A stretch of DNA of 64,000 bases from Axinella damicornis (Eukaryota; Porifera; Demospongiae; Axinellida; Axinellidae). Where the stretch lies: positions 4,747,897-4,811,896 of the forward strand of contig OZ007516.1 in assembly GCA_963931865.1 (NCBI GenBank), given 5' to 3'. The translations under genes and the position numbers were made by a program. The stretch's first letter is position 1; every line of letters begins with the position of its first letter. Positions 23,501 through 34,153 of the stretch are shown one piece after another. The notes beneath the pieces are model-generated. The model did not search any database. It was not told where the DNA came from and worked only from the letters and a program-made list of their open reading frames with translations.

Positions 23501-24532
23501 ATGGGGGGGGGGGGGGGGGGGGGGGGTCTAAGCACATTGAACGCCGCATAGAGGTGCGTAGCGCATAATGGCTGGCCGCTGAGATCCTTAGGAAGAGGCA
23601 GAAGACAACAGTCATGTTAGCATTGCCTGGAAGTCTCAGGCTCTTGGCTGAATTCCAACTGATTCTCACTCTTGACATGCAGCTACCAGGACATGTACCC
23701 CAATTGGGCCCATACTGATTCGTTCAGCTCGCGCTCAGCCCTGACTCAAGAGAGGATTTCCGAGCTTCTAGGCAACGCTACTACTTGCGTCTCGCTTCTG
23801 CGTCTGTGTCGGATCACAAGGTTCTATTTCTGGTGACAAAATAAAAAACACTATGCGTGCGGGGACCCCGTAACCTCGAGCTCATCACCTTGCCAGCCCC
23901 GTTTGTGCGCGCAAGAGTTGCTTGACAATGTAAGAGTTGCTTGGTCAATGGTCATGATCAAGAAGTACGTGGAGACGATCGACGTTGACTCTATCTTCGC
24001 GACATTCGCATCAGCAAGTTCATAAGTTGGTGTATCTAGTTCACTGTAGTAGTTTCCGCCATACTTTGACTAATTAGCTAGCTACTTGCTGTTAACGATT
24101 CGGGCACAGTTTACGAAAATGCTCGATCGTAGAGGCACGTTCATCGCTTTGCACCATAGATAATATAGTGAGCTCCATCCGCTTCTTCGGAGAGTTCGGC
24201 GTGCACGCTTGCTAGTTTTTGCGGACGTGGAATTTATTTGCAGACTCCGTAATACCAACGCGGGGTAATTTTTGCTCGGGCATGCAATGTCTTTTCGCGA
24301 ACCGTGCAAGCATACCTTCTCCATATTCTCCTGCAGTGTTGCACACGTGCAAGCCGTGAGTGACAGGGAATGCTGGTGGCGACGGGGTGTACGACAGAGA
24401 GACACACAAGTTGTTTGCCCGCTGGTTTCTCGCACTCGCGACTTTTTCATAGAATTCGAATGGTACTGCGCTGCAGAGGGCGAATAGGGCAGCAGTGCAG
24501 AGCAGTATCGTCTTCATCATCGTCTTCATCAT
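17794..24532 (-). CDS. Secreted vWA-domain mosaic protein (gene B)
   Basis: Nine exons read on the minus strand: 24532-24316, 22895-22770, 22276-21794, 21245-20559, 19986-19915, 19052-18975, 18532-18500, 18247-18215 and 17855-17794. The joined length is 1791 nt (596 aa plus stop), with all junctions phase 1. Parts are collinear with gene A: a signal peptide (MKTILLCTAALFALCSAVP), a Cys domain (RANNLCVSLSYTP, then GTCILSFIPRC), CPCNRCHCPC, and a Thr/Pro linker of roughly 20-residue units. Then come vWA (MIDAS DSTRS, LSDGDED), the Cys modules (VKVAEGCFCSVTNG and ECRCIDLPGGEKICDP), the microexon CDSLKESKKDK and the C-terminal helix ALEQDILRAIEEIL. The microexon is present twice and identical. 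It looks intact. The exact start among several tandem Met codons near 24518-24532 is uncertain. Confidence 0.8.
18138..18790. repeat. Roughly 286-bp tandem duplication in gene B
   Basis: The segment from GATATGGAATGCAGTCTTC to the CTCAAACAATATTTTTCA end occurs at about 18138-18423 and again from 18424 to about 18790. Each copy carries one 33-nt microexon with intact splice sites. The second copy contains foldback element E3; the first is unoccupied. Confidence 0.85.
18612..18712. mobile_element. Foldback element E3 (101 bp, 9-bp TSD, empty site known)
   Basis: A degenerate left end (TAACCTTGTACCCAG) and an intact right end (CTGGGAACGAGGCTA) surround arms containing CCCACGCCCAGCTTTTCGTC and its complement. 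ctgcatctc flanks both sides (18603-18611 and 18713-18721). The tandem duplicate just upstream has a single uninterrupted GTGCTGCATCTCCAATGCAG at about 18301-18323, the pre-insertion state. Confidence 0.9.
19668..19880. repeat. Interspersed repeat 'TGTAGGGATAGCAGAACAGC', copy 1
   Basis: Shares AGCAGAACAGCAAAAAGTAA, AAACAAGCAGGG, the TACAACCCCATCTT region and ATGTAGGG with 22590-22750, and in reverse orientation with 50790-50930. The family is unknown. It is probably a short non-autonomous element. Confidence 0.55.
20468..20508. repeat. (CTAT)n microsatellite
   Basis: About ten tandem tetranucleotides lie just downstream of the gene B vWA exon. A matching (CTAT)n tract occupies the equivalent place in gene C (28980-29042), so it predates their duplication. 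Confidence 0.85.
22415..22590 (+). pseudogene. LINE RT fragment in gene B intron 2
   Basis: The plus-strand translation contains QSHLEYA, LWDPY and VQKFACKVCLKQ with internal stops. These are the C-terminal motifs of non-LTR reverse transcriptases. Only this fragment of about 175 bp is visible. It is followed by a copy of the AGCAGAACAGC repeat (22590-22750). Confidence 0.6.
23215..23425. repeat. Interspersed repeat, copy 2
   Basis: The counterpart of 15481-15600 in opposite orientation, with a GTCTGTCTGTC tract. A 24-G run follows at 23503-23526. The rest of this gene B intron (to 24315) shows no further element I can name. Confidence 0.55.
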
Positions 24533-24636
24533 CGTCTTGCAGTCGAACAAGTATATCCAACTAGTTCTGTTTTCAGGCACAGATTTAGCTATTGTTGGAG
24601 CGATATATGCTTCTCTCAAATTTCTTTATATAGCTA

Positions 24637-24799
24637 TAGATCGTCGGATGCTTTTTATATGGCTTGCATCGATGTCAACCCCCAATAGCCGATAGATCGT
24701 CGGATGCTTTTTTATATGGCTTGCATCGATGTCAACCCCCAATAGCCGATAGATCGTCGGATGCTTTTTATTATATGGCTGTATCGATGTCAACCCCCA
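24637..24799. repeat. Three tandem copies of a 56-57-bp unit
   Basis: The unit contains TAGATCGTCGGATGCTTTTT and ATCGATGTCAACCCCCA. The copies begin near 24637, 24693 and 24750. It lies in the 5' flank of gene B. Confidence 0.85.
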
Positions 24800-26349
24800 C
24801 GAGCTACCGAGACGTAAATTTTAAAATTAACAGCACTACGTGATTTACGGCATGACTCAAGAAATAGAGCATTCACAGGAAAAGTGTATAGCTAGCTACG
24901 TGAGGCTTGCACCCTCACCAAACTATAGATGCCAAGAATTCAGACGTTTGTGCATGGGGTGAGCCTGAGGTATTGCACAGGCATGGAGAACATGCATAGA
25001 GCAGTTGCATCATAGATGGTTGCATGCACATGACTTCCATCAGAATGTGCGGCTGAGCGTAGTACAGACTCGGGCCACAATTCATGCAGGATCACACACA
25101 CACATATGCACAAGAACAGTTACTGTGGGTCACACGTGGCTGAAATGTGATGCTGAAGTCGTAGATCATCAACTCTCAGTTGTGGATCTGATCCTTTTGA
25201 GGATTCATACTTGTTAAGAAGTAGCTAGCTACATCAGTGATAACATAATTATGTAGCTTTCTTGTAGGAGCTTTTAGGGGACACTTGGCTGACAAGCAAG
25301 GGGACATTTCGTTGACAAGCAAGCACTTTGATACAAGTGGCCTCATTTGTGAAACTTTTAAGCTGACACTTTTGGACACATTGCATGCATGCATGCACAC
25401 TGTAAAGCTTTTAGAGGACACTTTAGTAACAAGCAGACACAATTTGTATGCACATTGTAAGCGTTTCGTTCCCACATGGCCTGGAACAAGGCTATACCTG
25501 GGACACTGGTGACAAGCATGTGCTTTTAGGGGACACCAGCAGACACATTACCCATCGGTATAAGCAGGAACATTATAGAACTTCGATCCAGACCACTGCA
25601 TGCTGAACTGCATGGTAGTATTTTAGAGTGCATGCTTTCCAACTGCAACTGCCTTTAATATGATGATGCACCAGTGTGGAGAGACTAGAATATAGCTACT
25701 GCATGTAATGCGCTACACCCAGATGGTAGCCAACGTCTGGGATCAGCCACTCTCATTCTTTTGTAACATAGCTATGCACTGGTGCCAGTGACTAAGCATG
25801 AGTGACTCCTGGTTACTGATGCCTAGACAATAATGACTCCTGCACATATTTGCCTAGGCACAAATGACTCCCCCCTGACGTGAACAATTCCTTGGCGTCT
25901 CTCATCCTTAACCTGAAGTATTATGTTCGGGAGTCATTGTTATGCATGCCAACAAGAGGCAGTACAAGCTTTAGCTACATTGTTCAAATTACATCATATG
26001 GGGTCTTGCATATTCAACACTCAAAGGCTGAATAAAGAAATTAACCCCCCCCCCCCCCCATCATATGGGGTCTTGCATATTCAACACTCAAAGGCTGAAT
26101 AAAGAAATTAACCCCCCCCCCCCCCCCCCCCCCCCAACACACACACACACACACACATGCATACATGCACCTGTGAATAAGTTAAGACTATATATAATAG
26201 GCAGGACTATACTAGCTCACACACAGATAAAGGAACAGCATTCATACAGACTTGCTTTCAATGTCACTAGCTAGCTATATATGCTCCATGGAACACAAAC
26301 TGCATAGTGGATATACTGCATGGTAGCCACTGGAAGATATGTCCAGATC
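24800..26349. other. 5' flank of gene B: repeats only
   Basis: 25262-25545 is a degenerate repeat of TTTTAGGGGACAC and GACAAGCA units. 25467-25493 is a one-ended relic of the TAGCCTCGTTCCC foldback family. 25992-26135 is a 67-77-bp tandem duplication, each copy ending in a poly-C run (26045-26059 and 26112-26135), followed by an (AC)n tract. I see no coding exon. Confidence 0.6.
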
Positions 26350-26465
26350 TAGAGTGATAGGTAATATGAACAACATAAATTAAACTAGCCGCTATGTCCA
26401 CTACTTTGTCTGATTTCTGAGGAAGATCACTTCGGAGGAGATATAGGCCCTTGGCCTCAGACGGC
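26350..26465 (-). pseudogene. Relic of the RCC1 gene 3' end
   Basis: Matches the last coding part of the RCC1 gene at 32210-32320: GAGTGATA, GCTATG-CCAC, TGATTTCTGAGGAA, ATCACTTCGGA and GCCCTTGGCCTCAG in order, with indels. The translation keeps EAKG, LRSDLPQKSDK in place of EAKGHRYLFRSDFP and IPQKSGK. It lies upstream of gene B in the same relation that the intact RCC1 gene has to gene C. Confidence 0.75.
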
Positions 26466-28567
26466 ACGTCACACGAGCTAAACCACCAATTTTGCAACAC
26501 CCCAGTAAGCTACATCCCATTTCCAGTTAGCTATGTTCATTCAAATCCCCGTTGTGGCCATAAATGTACTTATACCTAGTCTGGGAAGAAATCTTTGACC
26601 CTGTTAAATGAAAACAAGCTGTACCGTTGATGAGGCATTTCCTGTTACAAATTAATTATCTATCAATTTATCTATCTATCATTCACAGTTCCACTGCAAG
26701 CCTTGAACATTTGACAGCGTGTTGCTGTAGCTATAGATGTCAGTGTTGACTTCTCATACACTGTGTACCGTCAGTTTAGAATGACATTGTAGGTAGCAAG
26801 TCTTATAGCTATATACATATTGGATGGAAATAATCTCGTGCTACTACAATAACAATTACAGCAAAAGTGTATGCATTCAAATTGAAAAATGTAACCTAGT
26901 AATGGAGGCATGATGGGGGAGTTAGCTAGAGTAGCATCATCACAATCTTAGTCATGCAGTGTGCTTGTGGTGACAAAGTCATTTAGGCAGTTTCTTGGCA
27001 AGTATGTCTTCAATGGCCCTCAGTATATCTTGTTCAAGTGCCTCTGCATGGTGATAAAATGAAAATGCAATTATGCTGTTCATTGTGAACTCGCCAGATT
27101 GGTGCTATAGGCAGCAGAACTGGAGGGTTGCCTTAGTTTTATATCTGCATGCTTCCTCTGTCTCCGTTCCATTTGCTTGGAAGTTATAAGAAATCGATGG
27201 GAATGTCACATGGACGGACGCTGCTACACTACATGCTCACATCTTGCAGCAGCTAGCTACTTGCTTACTCTATACAACTTCCATTCAAAAATGAAGTGTT
27301 TCTGTCATGGATTTGATAACGATAAGCACTCATTACCGGCTTTCACTTCCTGTCCAGATATGGAAAGTAGCCTACTCATTCAATTTGGTCAAACCTGCCA
27401 AACATCAGACTGGGAATTATTTACAATACCTTTGTCTTTCTTTCTGTCCTTGAGACCGTCACCTGTACAGTACATAGAACAAATAATCATTATTAGGTCA
27501 GTCATGTTCATTCCTCTCTTGCAAGGACTCATGCACATCCAACTGGATCACAGATCTTTTCACCACCTGGGAGGTCTATACAGCGGCATTCAGGGTTCAC
27601 ACTGGCAGTGCCTATGTTTCAGAAATGTATAGCTATAATATAATAAGTAACAGTGTCGAATAAAGTGTAATTTGATCATAAGGATCTCAATTCTAATCAG
27701 AATTCGGTTAGCTATAGCTAAGTGAAAGTTTCGACTACATGCAGTGCTAACAGTTTGGCACGTCACCACAAATGGAAATGCTCATAATTTATTACTGCAC
27801 GACTGCAGTTTTTGCCGTAAACAGGCCTCATCAGGATAACTTATCAGGAATATAATATTATACATGTACAGCATGAATGCAGAGCTATACTAATTAGCAT
27901 CTGCATGTGTAGGATGTCATGGTGTCATGCACACACTAGACTATCTCTCTTCTTTGCTGCTCTGGCACTATAGTGAATTCTGATATGATCATGACTCCTA
28001 GCCAACCGAGAGAACAATAGTTATTGCTGTTGCTTACTGAGGACAATGTGGTGTGTGAACATGTACACATGCAATGAACATAAATTGTCTCAGACTACGT
28101 GAATTTCAGCTAGCTAGCTAGCTAGCTATATAGGCTGTAACAAAAATGCTGAGTCAGATATGGTCTTCCAGGCGATGCAGCACTTTCCCAATCACATTCT
28201 GTCCGAGTCAGCAGTGTAAACATCCAATCAGCTTATAATTACATTTTTGAAAACAAACCAATCAGATTGCTCAGGAGCTCTATAGAGAGTTCAAACAGAT
28301 TTTATTGTATTCGCCTGGTCATGACCATTCCTGCTTTGGGTATTGGTCACTTACAATGCAATATAATGGAAGGGAAGCATGCAACATCAACCGAGTTTAT
28401 AGTAATCATGCACTTTGCCCTCATAATTATTACAATGACTTACATCCAGGAGGGTAACATTCCTCAATGCCATTTGTAACGCTGCAAAAGCAACCTTCTG
28501 CTACTTTTACATTGCCTACGGGAAAAGGAGCAATAGCAAGTTATTAGTCCCTGTGGCTTCTGTGGCT

Positions 28568-28632
28568 TCTCTGTTCCCAGGCTGCATGGGAGGAGAGGTT
28601 TCTCTTCTCCCACACGGCCTGGGAACGAGACC
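28568..28632. repeat. Foldback-family relic in gene C intron
   Basis: CTCTGTTCCCAGGCTGC at the left and GGCCTGGGAACGAGA at the right form a small hairpin of the TAGCCTCGTTCCCAG family. The corresponding gene B intron lacks it. I did not find a clean 9-bp duplication. Confidence 0.5.
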
Positions 28633-28965
28633 CCAATCTCTTCCGGCTTTACTCAAGGAAGCGGAAGACATATATTTTCAACTCAACCAAGATTACCAAC
28701 CTGGCCATGGCCTATACATAAATGGAAAGTTTGACTTCAATGAGTGTCCTAAAGCCAATATAGCTAGTGTGAGACATCTCCTACATGCAGTTCAATGTGA
28801 TGATACAGACTTCCTCAAGCAATGCACGGTTCTTATCGTAATCTCCTTCAGTTACGTAGCATACGTTCTGATTTCCCCACATGCACCAATAACTAGCCCT
28901 AAGACAAAAGTTAAGTTCGAAAATATATGTCATAGGATAAATGGATGCCAAGAATGGCCTGCTGC
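28633..28965 (+). pseudogene. Coding-like relic of unknown origin in gene C intron
   Basis: A plus-strand open frame reads ALLKEAEDIYFQLNQDY, NGKFDFNECPKA and VRHLLHAVQCDDTDFLKQ, which looks protein-derived but matches no family I know. The gene B intron has a shorter, stop-containing version near 20165-20275 (ALLEEAGDIQFQ). It was therefore present before the B/C duplication and is probably an old retrocopy scrap. Confidence 0.35.
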
Positions 28966-28979
28966 TTTTGTTCAAAATG

Positions 28980-28985
28980 ATCTAT

Positions 28986-29032
<47 letters not shown>

Positions 29033-29042
29033 ACTATCTATC
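28980..29042. repeat. (CTAT)n microsatellite
   Basis: About 15 units, at the same place relative to the vWA exon as the tract at 20468-20508 in gene B. Confidence 0.85.
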
Positions 29043-31124
29043 ACACTCAACCATGCACAAATCAAACTTACTAGCTAGGTGTAGCTAGAAGGTTCCTGAA
29101 GTGGAGGTTCATTTGGACGAAACTGTGCAAGAAGTCTGTTGAATAATCTCACATGAATTCCTTGTGAATGCTGGTAACTATGGGTGATGAAGACATCAGC
29201 TTCATCTGAAGCTATTATCATCAGATTGTTATGGCCCACTGAATTGGTATCGATACCAGTTCCGACTGCATAAACATGGATACCACGTCCTTTTATTTCG
29301 GTGGCATTACCAATCATCCATGCCCTTGATTCACTTGCATATTTACTGACGTTTCTTCCTTTCCATCTGACAGCAAAATAGCCACTCTCTGCCTCCCTGT
29401 AATATTTTTTCCAAACCGTTGTTTATCATCAAGTAGCTCCTTGAGACCTTCCTCTATGTAGGTAATAGTCCCATTCTTGTATTCAAGAGCTTTGATTTTG
29501 TTGAGTAACTCTGCCTTGTCTTTGTAATCACCCAGTGGAACAACCACTTTAGAGTTTCGCTTATACGCAAACTTTCCTGTTGCAAACCTTCCTGTTCCCC
29601 AGAACTCAATAACTCCAACCCTAATCACTCCTTGCCTTGTGATGTTGCCCGGTGATCCGATGTCAAACTTATCAACAAAACTGGCAAGCCATTTCTGCAA
29701 AAGTTGAAAACCAGTTTTATTCAAGCTATGGTTGAATCAATGACAAAGTACATGTCTACTGACAGTCGGCAGGGAATTGGAGATGCTACACAAAGCAAAA
29801 GAGAAATTAAGTTGAGTGAATCACAGTATTGCATTAAAGCAGCATAGTGGTGGTATAGGGCAGAGAATATGAAGCTGCTGTGGGACAATTTCATAGATTT
29901 GTAGTGGCATGATGACCATGGAACAAAACATGGACATCTAAATCAGTCAATTTGAAAGTTTGTTGACAATCATTGTCATTGGAAGAGGGAGCAAGGAGTT
30001 GCCAGAGATGTAACCAGCATATAATTATTATAGGCAACCGATGTATACATAGTTGTATCGGTTAAAATTATTTATTGTGGTTGTGTCTGCATAATAATTG
30101 TATAAGCTACGTGGTCGTATACTTTGCTGGACATCATGCATGTCATACAGCTATACTGGTCATACTGCATGCGAGATTATCACTGAGAAAGACGGCATGG
30201 AAGCGGAAAGCAGTAGCAGGGCAGTGGAAAGTGCAAAGTTGACATGAGAGCCCTTCCAGATGACTGAAAATGATGGCTTATGAACTTTGTTGCATGGTTT
30301 CTTGCAACCCTGCCAAGGTGCAAAGTACCTCCAGCCGCTGATCATACTGCCTTGGTAGAACTAGCTACGTGGCCCTTGGTTGCCAAAGGCGGCAACTGGA
30401 GGAAAGGCTACGCATTGCTCTATAGCTTAGGGCACATTCTAGATTAGGGCTGAGCGATAGTATTGATAGTTTTATAATCGTGATAACCTAATTTCTCTAT
30501 GTGAAAATCTCATCACTACTGATCATGGTAACGATAGTAGTATTATCGCTCAGCACTATTCCAGATGAGGGTTTCGGTCCTATATAGTTGAAGGAGCATC
30601 TATCTCACATCATCCAATTTCAAATGCAGCTCATGGTATATACGCAAAGAGATGGTGTGTATGGTAGGTACTAAGCAAGCTAAAATGAAGTACCTACACA
30701 ATAAAAGGAACTTGTGGTACTTCATTCAACAATTGTCAGCTATCTACTTCAGTACATTCCTACTACACTTAAATTAATGCTGTAATGCAATACTGATTTT
30801 GTGGACTCGTATATTTCCAAATTGACAGCTGCATTATCGAGGTCATGCTTACTGCAAGGAAATAACATGCACTGTACTTACGTGATGATGTTGGCATTGG
30901 AGATGGAAAGGGTGATGGATAATTTTGACCAGTAAATGAGGGAACTGTTGGGAGTGTGGTGGTGGGCAAAGATGTGCTGGGTGGGGGTGTAGTGGTAGTG
31001 GGTAGGGGGAGTGTGGTGGTGGGGAGAGTCGTACTGGGTGGGGGTGTAGTGGTAGTGGGGGTGGGAGGTTCTTCACAAGGGCAATGGTATTGGTTGCATG
31101 GACAGATGCTGTAAAAGTACACAC

Positions 31125-32189
31125 CTGTTGACAGAGTAAAGCAAAAATATAATACAGCTGGGTACATGGAGCTACACAGGCCGTACGACAACAATAAGCT
31201 TACTTAGGTAGTTTACGTGCGAAAATCTTGTGTCGGTAGGCTGCGATGGTGGTGTCAGAGTTTGTGGTGGAGAGCTGTGTTCGAGGTACCATGTCTACAG
31301 AAACCTCGGCCATGGGATGTGAGTGTAGGAGAGGAACTGCTGTGTAAGGAAGATAGTGGTAGCGAAAAGACCCATATACGCAGTAGCAGTGATGCGAAGG
31401 AGGCACGTACCCAGGAAGATATCAGCTGCTTGCTCGCAATTTCTGGCAGATTAGACTAAGAGGCAGAGGTGTTAGCGCAAGAGCGTCGATACAAGACCCC
31501 ACCCACGTGCACGATAGATTGCAAAGGCATCATAACAAACTAATGGCGGAATATAATTTTTGAAGAACTCCTTCAGCGGACGGGATGTATACTTGTGAGT
31601 CTTCTAACCAGCACTGGAAAATCGCTTTGTTACTACGTATATACTGCTGAAGGCTTTCCCTGGCTCACCTTTTCCAACAGTTACTACTGTCCAGAGCTTC
31701 GTGAGCCTCTCCAACTCGCAAGTCGCACATTTGAAAGTAGTGCATGGTGCGTTCATGCTGATGTTGACCAGTTTGTTTTTTTTTGTTCAGGGGTAGCTAT
31801 GTCTTCCTAGGGGCTGGAACACGGGTGTTAGTACTAAAATCCTACACACATTCGTCAAGAACAGGGAAGAGATTTTAAAGCAAGACTTTAGGATCTCAGA
31901 AGGGTCATGTGTTCACATTTACATTATATAACCCCAGGAATTCTTGAACTGCAGATGTAGATTTATAGTAGTATTATAATTACACAGAACATTGTATAAA
32001 ATAATGTTCAATCAGCTTCTATTTCATGGCATAAAATTACAGTATCAAAGTTCATAATTACATGGTGTTTTACAGATTAAAGTCACTGGCTACAGGTGAA
32101 AACTACAATTACAATTGCTGTCTCTGAAAACTGTAATCACTACATACTATACAACACTGCTACATCTGACATGTCACTACTATAGCTGG
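31125..32189. other. Between gene C and RCC1: no gene seen
   Basis: About 1.07 kb. The first two exons expected for a vWA gene of this family are not recognisable. In gene B they occupy about 2.2 kb, so a deletion is likely. Confidence 0.45.
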
Positions 32190-33395
32190 CTATCGCTGCA
32201 ATGCCCCAGAGTGATAATACGAACAAGCTATGGCCACCAGTTTTCCTGATTTCTGAGGAATGCTTTCCACGATACGAGGAAAATCACTTCGGAAGAGATA
32301 TCTGTGGCCCTTGGCCTCAGGGTAGCCCAAACGACCATCACTGCCACATCCCCAAGTAAACATGTGACCTTTGTCTGTCAGAGCTGCACTGTGGATACCA
32401 CCACATGATACCTGAATGACACGTTCATTTCGGAAGTGTTTTGGGTCAATTACTGTTGGGACATCGCACGATTCCTGGTTTCCATGCCCAAGCTTCCCTT
32501 TGTACCCGTCACCCCACGAGAAGACCTCTCCGTCCAATGTGCAAGCGAGGGTGTGTCCATGGTGTTCCCCTTGAGAGCAGCTGGTGTTTGAGATATGCAC
32601 CCCAGATAAAGCATCTACTGGGGATGGTAAGTGTCTATCTTGTTTGTCTCTCCTGTGGCCTAAGGCACCGTCTTTGCCACTCCCAACTGTATACAGCTCT
32701 CCACTAGCCTCGACAAGGGCCACATGTGAGTAGCCACAACCAATCTGGGTAAAACGATTCCCCTGGATGACTTCCAAAAGGCAAGGGCGGGGTCGATCAC
32801 TCATATCTCCGTGACCCAAAACTCCATACTTTCCACAACCCCAAGAGAAGCACTGTCCATCCTCTGAGATTGCATATGTGAAGTTGTAACCGCAAGATAC
32901 TCTGCTGAACTTGATTCCCATTGGTGGCATTACCCTAACTGGAGCCAAGCTGACCACAGGTGGCGATTTTGCTGCAGCCTGTACATCATCAAAGATAGCT
33001 CCGAGCACTCCATGAGAGCCATTATAACCCCACGAAAACACGCTTCCGTCCTGTGCCACACAGCAAGCATGCCAATGTCCTGAAGACACATCCATCAGGT
33101 CATCACAACCATCCGGCAACAAAACCTCAGTGAGAACTGTCTTGTCATCTTCACCTCCTGTACCAAGACGGCCATATTTTCCCCACCCACATGTGAAAAC
33201 CTTGGTCGGTACTTTCGCTGCACCCTTCTTACTGACTTGACACAACACGGATGTAAAATGGGCACCACAAGAGATTTTGATCGGAGCTGCACCAAGCGGG
33301 AGTTTTATGAGCTGTGGTACCTCAGCATTCTGTCTTTGCCCAGTACCAAGCTGTCCGTATCTGCCGAATCCCCAGGTGAATACTGCCACGTCCAT
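32190..33395 (-). CDS. RCC1-repeat seven-blade beta-propeller protein
   Basis: One exon of 401 codons from the ATG at 33395. A CCCTCAG acceptor just upstream suggests an intron in the 5' leader. Seven RCC1 repeats are visible by their glycine signature at about residues 8 (WGFGRYGQLG), 71 (WGKYGRLG), 122 (WGYNGSHGVLG), 185 (WGCGKYGVLG), 237 (VGSGKDGALG), 294 (WGDGYKGKLG) and 348 (WGCGSDGRLG). Alternating SCG-H or GH-HA segments lie between them. The protein is almost nothing but the propeller, the length of RCC1 itself. Whether it is the Ran exchange factor or another RCC1-like protein cannot be settled, because no nuclear-signal tail is visible. A relic of its 3' end lies at 26350. Confidence 0.85.
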   Translation of the reverse strand: MDVAVFTWGFGRYGQLGTGQRQNAEVPQLIKLPLGAAPIKISCGAHFTSVLCQVSKKGAAKVPTKVFTCGWGKYGRLGTGGEDDKTVLTEVLLPDGCDDLMDVSSGHWHACCVAQDGSVFSWGYNGSHGVLGAIFDDVQAAAKSPPVVSLAPVRVMPPMGIKFSRVSCGYNFTYAISEDGQCFSWGCGKYGVLGHGDMSDRPRPCLLEVIQGNRFTQIGCGYSHVALVEASGELYTVGSGKDGALGHRRDKQDRHLPSPVDALSGVHISNTSCSQGEHHGHTLACTLDGEVFSWGDGYKGKLGHGNQESCDVPTVIDPKHFRNERVIQVSCGGIHSAALTDKGHMFTWGCGSDGRLGYPEAKGHRYLFRSDFPRIVESIPQKSGKLVAIACSYYHSGALQR

Positions 33396-34080
33396 TCTGC
33401 TTCTTGCGGTCAGTGAGCTGAGGGTAAAGGGATTGATCAGAAAGTAAAATTGAATTTGAGTTTGCATTGGTCACACCAAGAGCACATGACATCATCTTAA
33501 TTGAGGCAATGAAGATGCAGTTGTACATGTCATGTGCTCCGGGTCATGCTGATAGCCACTCCTGTCCAGTGACTAAACAGTGATCGAGATGGGACAGATC
33601 TGGGGATTTAAGTTAACGCATGGGTTTAGCATTGTCATGTGACAACTTTCTGAAATCTGATTGCGACTTCTGGCATGGGACATCTGATTGAGACTTCTGG
33701 CAGCGGAAGTAACAGTTTGAACTTGCGGAAGTTGCCAGGCGGTTTCTCCTATGCCTACGGCTGGGAACGAGGCTAACTTAATACAAGCTCACAGATCACC
33801 TACTCAGGCCTACCCTGTTTTTGTTCGGTTTGCATTGACAGTGATACACGGAAGCAAAAGAGCGGTGAAAAATGGGGAAGGCCTGGTATCATCCATCATG
33901 TGGATGATGTCAGGGTGAATGGGGGGGCAACTGCTAAACATAGCTGTCGCCCTCCCAATTAAGCAGGACGGGATGGAAGGGAAACTCAAGTCTAATTTGG
34001 AATGGCCTTACAGTTACCCACAGGCAGGAGCAGTGCCTAGCATGTGGGCAGAGTGACACCCCTTGGCATAGTCTCACAGG
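33396..34080. other. RCC1 upstream region with a foldback relic
   Basis: The right end of a TAGCCTCGTTCCCAG-family element lies at about 33755-33772 (GGCTGGGAACGAGGCTA). Its arm (AACAGTTTGAACTTGC) also occurs at 39455-39480. The RCC1 promoter should lie here, but no core element is obvious. Confidence 0.5.
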
Positions 34081-34085
34081 CCAGC

Positions 34086-34142
34086 CTCTTTTTTCCAAGT
34101 AGGGGGTTCAGCCACGCCCCCTACTTGGAAAAAAAAAAGAGG
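34086..34142. repeat. CCAAGTAGGGGG hairpin, copy 1
   Basis: TTTTTTCCAAGTAGGGGG pairs with CCCCCTACTTGGAAAAAA around a short loop. A second copy lies at 34530-34582 with an inverted loop sequence (GCGTGGCCGCA against TTCAGCCACG). Confidence 0.8.
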
Positions 34143-34153
34143 CCAGTCCTGCC

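Larger units (their letters stand above)
26979..31124 (-). pseudogene. Third vWA mosaic gene (gene C), decayed
   Basis: Recognisable exons read on the minus strand: 31124-30882 (Cys motif CPCNQYHCPC plus a short Thr/Pro linker), 29785-29072 (vWA), 28515-28444, 27611-27537, 27462-27430 (microexon CDGLKDRKKDK) and 27043-26979 (ALEQDILRAIEDIL, stop). The vWA exon is damaged. A one-base loss right after GATTCAACC destroys the MIDAS motif. A two-base gain lies near 29330. A GCTA insertion near 29090 brings a stop before the donor. The signal-peptide exon is not found; only about 20 nt near 31259-31283 recall the end of exon 2. The small 3' exons keep open frames and splice sites, so decay looks recent. 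Expression of a fragment cannot be excluded. Confidence 0.75.

Noticed and set aside
31200..31406. Minus-strand frame as exon 2 of gene C
   Set aside because: Only about 20 nt resemble exon 2 of gene B, the donor phase does not fit well, and no Cys pattern is kept.
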